NCBI RefSeq assembly: GCF_037975245.1
Contig: NC_092579.1
Coordinates: 7,069,001-7,133,000, forward strand
Direction: 5' to 3'
DNA: 64,000 nt
Source: Apostichopus japonicus
Lineage: Eukaryota > Echinodermata > Holothuroidea > Aspidochirotida > Stichopodidae
The notes below the pieces were generated by a model, which worked only from the letters and a program-made list of their open reading frames with translations, did no database searches and was not told the DNA's origin. Below, in pieces: positions 25,501 to 37,495 of this stretch. A program made the translations under genes and the position numbers. Every line of letters starts with the position of its first letter. Position 1 is the first letter of the stretch.

Positions 25501-28500
25501 GAACTTGCGAAGAAGCCGCAAACTGACCGAAGTCAGTCTCTTAGATTCATATTTAACATCCATGATTATGAATTGTCAACAACTCTGTAACTAGACGACA
25601 TACATTAATCTTGGAGTGACTCAAACTTGGCACCATATAATTGAAAGGCACCGGCGTTAACAACTGAGGTAACACTCCTTAATATATAGGAAATAAAGTC
25701 ACCCACTTCTATAACGGATGCTACACAATATTTCTTACTAGTCTTTAATTTGTATAAAGCAAACAAGTGTGATTTCATTGATGCATGACTGCAAACAATA
25801 TGTCATTGTGTTTCTTTAGAATATGAGTATGGGTGTATGCCAATATGAATTCACTCATGCTTATTAGTATTGTATAAGTTTCACAACCACTGTAGCAAAT
25901 TTGGAACCGTGCTAAATCCAAGGTCAAAACTGTAACAAGTATGCAAAAATCTAGAACCAGAATGCAAAAATGCATTTTGGTTTCGATGATCTAACATGAG
26001 CAGTTTTCTTCATGAATACGACGTGAGGGTGTACATGTTTACAAGGGTTTCACGATTTGACCTCTGATGACCCCAAATGACCTTTGACCTCCACCAAAAA
26101 CAATAGGCTTCTTTAGCTCAATGTGGTACTTCTAAACACTACATTAAAAGTCGGCCCAAGCTTCCAGTATTGAGATATTGTGTTTACAAGGTTTCCACAA
26201 TTTCACCCCTGGTGACCCCAAAGTACCTTTGACCTCCACCAAACACAATAGGCTTCTTTTACTCAATGTGGTACTTCTACACACTAAATATGAAATTGGT
26301 CTTCCCTTCTTGAGGTATCGTGTTTACAAGCTGGGCGTCACAAATGCACTCACACACACATACACCATCATGAATGCATAGGTTACGATTATCATCGAAA
26401 CCAAAGCAAATCATATTCATGTAGTTGCATCTCTAGGACATTAAATCTGCTTGCTCTAATTTCAGATTTACTATGGCAGGGCCCGTAGGAATGGAAGGGA
26501 AAGTTCACCTGAAGGCCTAGGTTGAGTTCCCCTTTCTACAAGCCAAAATATATTTAACTCTGAATTAATTTATTCCTCCAATATGTGCATAGCATGGAAT
26601 ATATCTATGTTTTAAGGGACCTTTTCTGATTAAAGTGGAGTTGAAATCATCTGTTCTTTTTCAGAGCCCATCTTACCTCACACCTATAATCATCTTGTAT
26701 AACTTTCTGCAGCATCTAGCTAAAAAAAAAAAAATCAAATCAAGGAGTACAAAGTTCCAGAAGCAAAGCTTCAAAACTTTTCAGCAAATTTGAACACGGA
26801 TGACCTTTTTTATGTCAAAGTTGACCTTTATTTCAATGAACTGTTTTATGCAATGTTGCATATGATGCCAGAATATGATTTATGAAAATGCCACAGGAAG
26901 AACGGAAAAAATTATATATTGAGGGAAGATAATCAAACCACTGGTGAGTTCTATGTATGATATTGTATGTAACAGACACCTTTTTCGAGTATTTTAAATC
27001 TTCTATTCAATGGGACTGAGTAATGCATTTATGTATTAACAAGTGGTAGCAACAATAAAATAAAAATAAAATAAAAAATGCATGGCCAATATTACATCAG
27101 TAAAAGCTGTATATTCTATTTGAAATCTATGCTATTGGTGCCACACAGGCCACATAGTTAACTACTGTAGGCATATAGAGCTTAACCATTCATATTTTGT
27201 CAATTAATATTCAACCTAATTTAAACAGTGAGTTATCCTTAATTGTGTTCCAGATGTTATTATTCGATGCTAAATTTCAAAGAAAGTGAGCAAATCCAAC
27301 TCATGCTGATAGATGACCAAAGATGGTGGTAGAGATAATGTGCTCTAGTGTTTGTTCAGTTGTTATTATTGCCATAGCACAATGCGCCACTTGTTTTTGA
27401 TAAAGCGTTACTTGCATGAAGATGTGAACAAAACTATATCCAACCTGCCTGCCCCCATACAATTAATGGTAATATACTTCTGTACCCTTGCCAGTCGACC
27501 CAAAAAAAAAAAAAAAAAATGAATTTAGGTAAAGATTAGTGAGCCTCTCAATCTCGTATTGATTATTTATTGCATAATTACACCAACAATTCTCTTCAAT
27601 TAATTAATTAAACTTTGTTTAACTTCTCTAACATTCTGTGAATTCTTCATAATTTGAAAGTCACACTAACTTTATGTATGTTATAATGGTCTGATATGTT
27701 TGTTAACACTGCAATGTCTAGGAAGGGATTTTTTGGAAACAAGACCCAGTGATGGAGGCACTTGAAATATTTGGGCAGTCCAGACAAATTCACTCCGGGA
27801 AGAACACGACTATGTTCGTAAGGTTTACAAGTTTTGGAGATTGCGGTAAGTTTAAAAAGTTATTCCCTCTCAATTAACCTGCAAATCAGATAAGTATATG
27901 CTTTGGTGAAGTGTTGTTTTGTATTTTCAAGTCATCTATGCTTAATATGAAAAGCCTCACAACTATTCTTTTGCTGAACAGAACAATTCACACTGTACAA
28001 ATGTAGGCGGCATACTTTTAACAGATGGTATTGAAAGTTAACTATTACTAGCTTGAACTCAACCATGACTAATTGCAAACAGCTCAGCACACAATAAGAA
28101 ATATTTCACTTTTATTAAGTGCAAAAATAGTTTATCGCATGACCAAATAAAAATAATAAATTGAAAGGTATTGTGTATGCTGTTTATTATGTGTGATTTT
28201 ATCTAAATACGGGAATTTGCTGGAACACTAGCTTTTGGTCTTATACCCATAGCTGCTGCCACATATGATAACCATTCAGATGAAACTTCTCCCCTCCCAT
28301 CTCCCAATTACAAATAATAGGGGCTATGGCAAAGAAATAAAACCCTGTTGGTAAATAAATCTAATTATGGCAATGGTCTACCTGTTTGTATCCTGGCACC
28401 CCCAAATTTACCACTGCTTTTAAAAGGGAAACATATGAGATGTTTTCATTTTCATGTTGACTTTTAGTCATTTCTGAATACGGCTTGTAACCTTAAAAAT

Positions 28501-31500
28501 TGTACCCTACAAGCAACCTATCATTGCATTGACGAAAGGTGTAAACTTCTTGTAAAGATATCCTTTTGCAGGATTGCAGAATTCTTTAAAGGGTGTGAAG
28601 ACTCGCTCAAAAAGAAACGTCTAATTCCGGTAATCTGACCTAGTTTCGAATGCGGTGTAACAGAAGTGTTAGACACCACCATCGATCCCAGAAAATACGC
28701 ACACAGCTTGCTACCTTCGGTAATTAGACACTAGTGTACAGTCAGTACAATCAGCTGCGGTCAATACCCACAGCAGTGTAAAAACGATACAGCGATGGAC
28801 ATCTCAGGTCCAGCTAAAGATAACAAGGTATCACGTTTCATTACTGTCTGCATTTTGAAGCGACAAGCAGAAAACTTCTCTTGCAAGCAACGGAAAGTTA
28901 ACTTTTTCAGAGCGCGGCACACAGTTTGGGGCGAGTCTTCAATGCCTTTAAAGTATATGTTGGGGTATATTTTGGACATGATTTTCAGAAATTCAGCAAT
29001 GGGGGAGTTAAGATTTATGCCCCTTTTAAGTACACTTGCATGATATACTTGTACCAGACGTTCCTATCCAATCTATTCTCTCAGCACTGTACTCAAAAAA
29101 CGGTAGTGCTGCAGGAAATCAGCCAGGGCTGCGTTAAAATTGAGACTAAATGTAAAAATCTTTAGAAGCTTTGTTAGGCACCAATCTAATTACTACATGG
29201 TTTTGTGATACACCAATTACATTTGGCTGATTCCTACACTCAGGTGTGAAATGTTTCTGTGAAACTCTGGTTTGACAGTTCATTTTAATTTAATACAGCT
29301 AGGAGGGCATTTACTTTTGTTATAATTGGCTTGTTAGCTGCCTGGGAGTACAGAGGTCATGCATGGTCATTTTATATACACTGACCTGTACACTCATTGC
29401 CAGAAAATTGCATGGGGTTTCTCGGGGTACTACTTGCATGTATTTGATCAAATTTTCCCGCGAGGTGATTCACAACGTATCTTCATCAAATTGTACACTA
29501 AAATTCACTAATATCAAACATCAAAGGAGGAAGGGAAATATCTTTGAATGATGGAATTGTTTCTCCTTTTCATTATTTTGAAATAAAAAATGTAACTGAA
29601 AATGGAGAATGATGTTAGCGATATGATTCCATTCATTACAAATTATTTTGACTATTGCTTGGACTGGTTAGTCATTTTTATTGTCCCTCGGGTTCCCTGT
29701 TTCCATCGCCGATTTAAGTCCGTCTGAAAACTTACTGATAAGGAATTGGCAAGGTGAGCACTCAAAAATGCGTATGAAATTGTTGATGACCCGCAGAGAT
29801 ATCCATTTCTATCCAACAGGCTTGTACCCATGGCCCCTGAAGAAAAGGAGAGAAAAATAAAAGTTTCAGGAGGATGGTTAAACAATTAGTATTACTTAAC
29901 CTTGCTACAGTATTTGATATGATATGCAAGCCTCCATAAAATGCACATGACTCTTTTTGACTACCAAAAATAAAAACATATGAAAACTTGGAGAAATACC
30001 ATACTTTGGACAGAATTAATAAACAGTGCTTTACATTTCATCAAGGTTAAAAGGCACACTAGGCTAGATTTGACTTAATACAGTACATACTTTTTGCCTC
30101 TGTGCCAAAATGTGCCACTTCAACTTTGTCAAAGGATTTGGAATTGGGTGACAAGTTTTTGAAGAGCACTACATTGCATGTCGATCTATGATTTTTGTAA
30201 TGACTAATTTTTACGAGAGAAAAACTGACACCATGACTCCCTGAATAAATCTCAAATATATTGTTACGTAAAATACTTTTTATGAAAAGTCACCCAGGAA
30301 AGAACCTGGGCACGAAAACCAAACTACCTAATGACTGATCCGCTCTCAATCTTAGTCCCCTTGAATCGGGACTGTGACTGTGTGATCATCGTCGGGTGTG
30401 TATCACCATTCCCCTCGAAAGAGAACAGATACTACACATGATCTTGGCCAAAAGGCCGAGAAGCAATTGTTACATAAAATGTTCAGTTGTTTCCAACTTT
30501 ATAATCCACTATCTTGTGTTTCTTAAAAGTGTCATTCTATATTTACACACAAAAAAAACAACAAAAATACTATCTACTCTGTTCTCATTGTAGTAGTCAT
30601 TATCTGCAAACAGCAATTATTAGGCATCATTTGAACTGTGAAAGTGTGTGGGTACTAAAATAGCTTATTCACCATTCAATGCAGGCTAACTGAATCCCAT
30701 GATTCTGTCATGTGTCACTCTTTGTCCCTCTACAGTTTATCTCCTACCTCTCCTCTTCCTCCTGTTGGTTTCTTTCTTCTCTCCATCCCTTGTCTACTAA
30801 TCCTCTTACATCTATCTCTTTTGTGTTCACCCTGCTCATTAACCTGTCAGTATTCTGTGTGTGTATTTTGTCCCATCTGTTTAAAACTGTTACTTGTCAT
30901 TCAGCCTTGAAGAAGATCCTGCTAGGATCGAAATGTCAGGCCCACTTCCATTTACACATGTGTAACTGGTAATTGAGCAAACCTGAACAAGTTTGAGGGA
31001 AGTGAGGGTGCTATGCCACAATGGGCACAGTGAACAGAACTTGGCAATTAACAACCAATGTCATTGGGAATGAAGGGGATCTGGATATTTTAAGTTATTT
31101 GTTTAATACAGACATGTAACATGTGACATATTAAATTACTCTAATTTGTGATCAAATTAATTTAATTAATTATTTGAAATTAATTCACATTTTGGTTTCA
31201 CTCATTATTTCTAATGTGACAAGATGGAAACTATGGAGCCAGACTTGCAAATCAATTCCAAAACTTATCTTCTTTTTGATGCATTTAAGTATATTCCCTT
31301 CTTGTATTTTAAATGTTTATCTTTATGTGCAATTTTTTGTTTGTATGCAGATGAAGATTGATATCTTGCCGAATAAAATAAAATCAAATCAAACTGATGG
31401 CTGATCTCAGATTCCGGAATAGGATAAAACTTAGCACGAGTACATGGAATCAGTCATTTGGTATCAAGTCCAACATGGACTCAACTGAACTGAGCGCTCA

Positions 31501-34500
31501 TCTCCCAAAGTAAAAAGCCACAGGTGAATGACTAGATGGACTTTTGGAGTAGTTTTCTTTTGATAATACTGTGTGATTTGTTGCCTATGATTGTTAATAA
31601 CGAACACCATTCAGTTACTTCCGGCTGAACAATACTGCCCAATGTCTATGTTCAACATTGTTAGCGTTTTGGCCCCACTGCAAAACTTGATACTAAATAT
31701 CTTATAGGTTTCTCTCAATTAACTTCTAACAGGAACATGTAACACTCTCGTTTTAAACTTATAAGGTAGTGACATTTCACTGCTTGCTACATAGATGATG
31801 AATTGGAGCTTTGCTGAAACTAATCAATGGCGGAGCCACCTGATGATGCTAGAACGGTATACGACTACCATCATTCTAGCAGAAATTTATCAGCCAAGGT
31901 TGTATGAATTGCTCTAGTTCTCAGAGTATACAAAAAAAATACATTTGCCAGCTAGCCCAGCAACTATATTCCAGGATGAATTGTTGCAGCAGCTTGCAAG
32001 GTTACGATAGGGTAGCGCTCTTATCACAAAAGTAGGTGAAGCAAGGAAGGCCCAGGGAAACGGAGCACAGAGCAGCATCGCTCCATGGAATCCAGATTCG
32101 TGAGTTTTTTCTGTGAAATAACGGTTTGCTCAATCAACCTGTCAATTTGCCCACATCTGAAATAGCTGTTTAAAGTTCTTTCAAAGTTACAAATATTACA
32201 CCTATAAATTACTAATTCCTCAAAGAAATTCTAAGAGAGTGTCATAAAGTTTGGAAGTAGAAATGTGACCATTTCTACATACCTAGCACTTTTAGAGTGA
32301 CAGTTAGATATAGAAAGCCTTGCAAATAAGTTATTTTTTTCTTCAAAATTTTACAACAGATTCTCCCAAGGAAGTCAATCACAGTAGAGCAATCTTTCAT
32401 GATATTCAAATTCCTGAGTTTAAAGGGTGTGAAGACTCGCGCAAAAAGAAATGTCTAATGCCGGTAATCTGACCAAGTTTTGAATGAGGTGTAACAGAAG
32501 TGTTAGACACCACCATCGATCCCAGAAAATACACACACAGCTTGATACCGTCGGTAATTAGACACTAGTGTACAGTCAGTACATACAGCTGCGGTCAATA
32601 CCCACAAGGTATCACGTTTCATTACTTTCTGCAGTTTGTAGCGACACAAACAAAACGTCACTTGCAAGCAACAGAAAGTTAACTTTTTCAGATGGCCGCA
32701 GGCGGTTTGGGGCGAGTCTTCAATGCCTTTAAGGTTAAATCCATTTGCAGGATCAGCCTGTCACTTTGGTAACACCTAAAACAGTTTTGACGTTCCTTCA
32801 AATTTATGAATTATTACAGATTTAATTATACAAACAAAGACAGAGAAATTCACAAAGTGTGGTGTAAAATGTTCATTTAATGTGAACAGTTTAACATATC
32901 TAGCAAAATCTTGAAATGAAAGCCAGATAAAGTTAGAGTTTTCTTGCAAATAACTTTTTTCCAAAGTTTGTCAGCAGATTCTCCTCACAGTTTTCTGCTA
33001 ATATTTTCATAACAACAGCTTGCCAAATTACGATAGAAAGTGTTGCATGGCCATGCATGATGACATCAGCATTTTGATGCATGCATCCCATGGATAAATT
33101 AGGCTGTAGAGACAGAGAGAATGGTTGATAAAACTTTGTTGATTCATACTTAGTAAAAATTCCTAAATCCTATTGGTCCATTCAGGTCAGCTGACCATGG
33201 TTAATCCTGTGAGTAACGCACGGTAAAATTACGGGGCATCACTTTAATAAATCTTTGGTTATATGTAACCAAAAATGTTTTGTTTTATGATTTTTCCCCC
33301 ACACAAATGGTAGTGTATGAATGAACGGGGTTAATCAACGGTCTAGCGTGCATTACTCACATGATTAATGCACTCCGGGTGTTAATGCTATCGCTGGATG
33401 CACTCGGGCTCCGCCCTCCTGCATCGCTTGCATTATCCCCCGATCGTGCATTAATCCTGTGAGTAACGCACGCTAGACCGTTGATTAACCCCTTACTCTT
33501 CTTCAAAGTTCCCAGAATGGAAATGACATTTGCCAGTGGATTATGACAGGACCATCTGTTTCCATATCTGAAATAGCTATAATCACAGTCAACAAGCCAT
33601 TATTCATCCTGCTATTTTCTCCTGTGTCATGACAAGCCCTCTGAATACAACAGTTACTTCTAATCCATCACTGGATGCCTGCATCATCATCATCATCTCA
33701 TCCGCATGTGTGACTATTTCATTGGATAAACAATCTTCAGTTAATATGAGAAAAAGATATAGACATCTTCCCGGCAGTACAATATATTTACACGTTAAAC
33801 ATTTCCCTTTTTGTGTCTGGTTTTGGTTATGCACAGACCGCAAAGAAAATGATCCATTTTTGTTTCTTTTTTTTGGGGTGGGGAGGGGGGTGGGGGAAGG
33901 ATGATATCTATATATTTTTTTAAGTAAGAAGGTCATCTCCGTCCGTGACAGGCCTGTAGACTGAAATCAAGCCAAAAGCATCAATTTTAAGCCAACTGGC
34001 TGTGAGGTTTAACGACAGTGCCAAGTTAAAGGACTAAGATGAAGTTCATTAATACCAAAGATCAAAATAAAAATAAATAAAATAAAACTGGTAGCAAACT
34101 GCTTATCCACTAGAGAGCCAATTTAAAAAAAAATTTAATACCAAAGATAACATTTCTATTTATAGCTGCCTTTCTTCTTTTTTTTCCCATTCATCTCAGT
34201 ATTCATATCACACTGTGCCTTGTTAAAACATTTTTATTTTACTTTTGCTACTCAGCGACATCATTTTGCTTTGTTTTTTTAATAGATAATCGATATTAAA
34301 TCCTCGGCAAGTGTTTTTTTTCTGGGGGCTTGGGAGTGCATGGTTATGAACATGCCACAATGTTTTCTCCTCTTGACATATTTGTTTTTATCTCTGCATC
34401 TATAGTTACTTTTTCAAATTTTAAATTAATCATCAGAATTATCATCATTATCATCATTGAATCAGCTAGCTATAATGAAGGAAGTTTGGTTTATGAGTAA

Positions 34501-37462
34501 TCCTGTCTCTAATTGATCGATGATAATCAAATTACTCATTCCAACATTCGGGAAACTCATGAATAGGTAAAGGAGTTATGAATATTTTTTGCTGTGAAAT
34601 TACAATAATTATGATTATTATTAAATTACCACATGATGACTTTAATACTTGTGTCAACTACTTGTGACTGCATGTGCACATATAAGTATTTTTGATATGA
34701 TAGTATTTGTTAGTGGAGTTCATAGAAGTGTTTTGCATTTGGTCGGTTACATTTCCAACCTACTGTATTACGCAATAAAATTAATTACTTTAATTGTCAT
34801 AATGACCTTAATACTTGTTTAAAATACTTGTTTATGTGCATAATTCTCTTCTATATGCTAGTAATTTAGCTGAATTCAAAGGAGCATTTTGTTTTGTAAC
34901 TGCAAATTTTCCAAAATATTGTATAATTATATGAATAAAGATTACCCTTGGTCTAGATAAGACTCATGCAATATTGACCCAACAAAAGAAGGGTATATCA
35001 GCTTGTAATTAATGAATCCTTTTGATCCAGAAGGTTTTGTTACATAGATATTTTCATGTTGTTACTATAAACTCATGTACAGAAAGCAAATTTGAACAGT
35101 TTTTCAAAACCTTTAACTTCTTCCTGATTTGAAAATCACATCAAAAGGTTTATCAAAATCAACTCTGGATAGAGAGAGCTGCTTTATGTTATAGTCCAAG
35201 ATGAGGGAAGGTCTCTCTGCTAATTATCAAATGAATAAAGTGATAAAGTATCGTGACAGTTGAAGGCTTCATAGATCTATAGGAAACAGATTAAAGTATC
35301 TCTCTCACACTTTCAAGTTTATACATCATGGTTGTTCTCCTTTAATGCAAATTCCATCCCCCCCTAACCATCCAGCTTATGCATCTGGGTTCTCCTTAAT
35401 ACTAGGTGCATTCCCCATCCCCACCTCCCTGCTTATCTTCTCCATTAGTACTATGTCTTGCCTTTCCCATCCGCATATGTCCCAGCTTATGCACCTTTCA
35501 TCTCCATCCTCTATACACAAGCAGGATCACCGCTATATCAGAGCGAGAAAGATATAGAATATGAATATTTGCCTTAAAGATCAAATTCACTGCTCAGAAA
35601 TAACGAATCTATTAAGATTCTCAAGTGACTTTGCAACCAAAACAGGAAATTAAGATCAAACGCCAACCAGCCCAGAACCACTAGTTATAATTATCTGATA
35701 ATTTAAGCAGCTTCCAGGGGTTCTCATTCATCAGCTGGTTCAGTTCTAGAATCTTGCTGCAGGCATAAACAAGAAGCGAGGAGGACTATTAGAGGATTTC
35801 CCTGAACGCCCTCTATGTAATCAACGTGGAGTTGATTTCCTAGTTGTGCCTCTATACTATATATTACTATGTCTGGTGTGCTGGGTAAGTGATATACAGT
35901 TGGATATTCTGCAGTATATATATACACCTCTATGGAAATGATCATTGTTATTAACGACTCACTGCACATAGAGAAATTATACACACTTTACCTGTGACTG
36001 ATGTGTACACGCTTGATATATAGGTTACTGTGCATACTTCTACACTAATACAACCCACATTATGTGGACATGTTCCGGGGACTGGAGGATGTCCACATAT
36101 ATGGAATGAAGAATCCAAATCTCATCTTCCCTGCGGCATATTGTACATACGTTACACATGATGATGCAAAATGCCAGATGGCTTTTGTAATCTTACCAAG
36201 GGTGACATATGGACATCATGAATGCCTTCTATATTTTTTCCCCGAACCTATTACAAAATGTCAGACCCATCGATCAGCTTTGCTATGTAACTTCCATAAC
36301 CTGATACTGACAGGTATTTTTACTATGCATATGGATGCATATATATCTGTTCTCCAATATGATTGCAATACCCTGTCGGCGCACAATCCAGGTCATATAA
36401 TTTAACCCATGTGATCGGCAGTAAAGCTTACCAAGGGTGACAGCTGCGACGTACATGCCACCTATCCTCCTGGAACCATGTATAATTTCAAGCGGAAAGC
36501 CAATCAGCAAGTGGATGGACAAGTTGAACAGTAAATGCTCAATTCTGAAGAAATAACAATGAAAAAAACCCAATGTTGATGAATTCAATACGTCAGTCAG
36601 ATCAGCATGGTACTTGTAATCAAAGAGTAGCATGTTTATGTTTAATATGGGAGATTCAAGAAGATCCCAAATAATTATCTTCAGCAAATATCATAGAGCT
36701 GTTTGTGATCAACAGCTCCCCTAAACATCCAAGGGAAATTTGTCTGTTTGCATTGGGAGATACTGGGGTTTCAAAAGTTGTGTTGAGGCTGGCTGTTTAT
36801 CAATTGATACATGTGTGATGACATATGTAGTGAAAGGCCTAACTGTGTGTGTTTTTTTAATTTTTTTATTAATTTACAAATCACAACATTTTCTACAAAG
36901 AAATAAGGTTTATATTTTTTTGTAAATAGAAAACAATTAAACTGGGAATACCTTAAACCCTAAATCAATATTTGATTTCATCACAATTCAGGGAGAATTT
37001 AATTAGAGAATAAAGAGGGAAAGCAACAAAAAAAGTGAAAGTAAAAAAAAGATGCATTTGTCTGAACTAACAAAAGGTACATCAGATTTTTTTCGGTAAA
37101 TTTGTGATAAAATCGAAAAGGTAGGTGCAAATTTTGTCACTTAAATTTGCAAGAAATGGATGACCTGAGATGGTTGTGTGACTTTTTAATGTCTATAATA
37201 ATCTTCTGTATTTGGCGATAATTAACAAGTTCACATGTTCTGTGCCATTTTGTTTTTTTTCTCCTAGGAAGAAGCAGTTGATATTGCGATCAAAGCCTCC
37301 ACCAAGGAATCATATTTCATATATTTATTACCTCCATGGTTCGATAAGAAAAACAACAACTGTCGGTCATTATAGCGCCAATGTGCTCGATGAAAACCAT
37401 TAATGAATTCTTATCTGCCAAAGAACTAGAGCAAGACCAATTTTAAAATCAGAAAGTTGAAC

Positions 37463-37495
<33 letters not shown>

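Noticed and set aside
26470-26520. Plus-strand GPVGMEGK-like peptide resembling a P-loop, near the myosin-like exon
   Set aside because: Spacing is one residue too long for GESGAGKT and the frame ends at TAG before any donor.
30270-30468. Functional U2 snRNA gene
   Set aside because: Only the first quarter of U2 is present; the Sm site and 3' stem-loops of U2 are missing.
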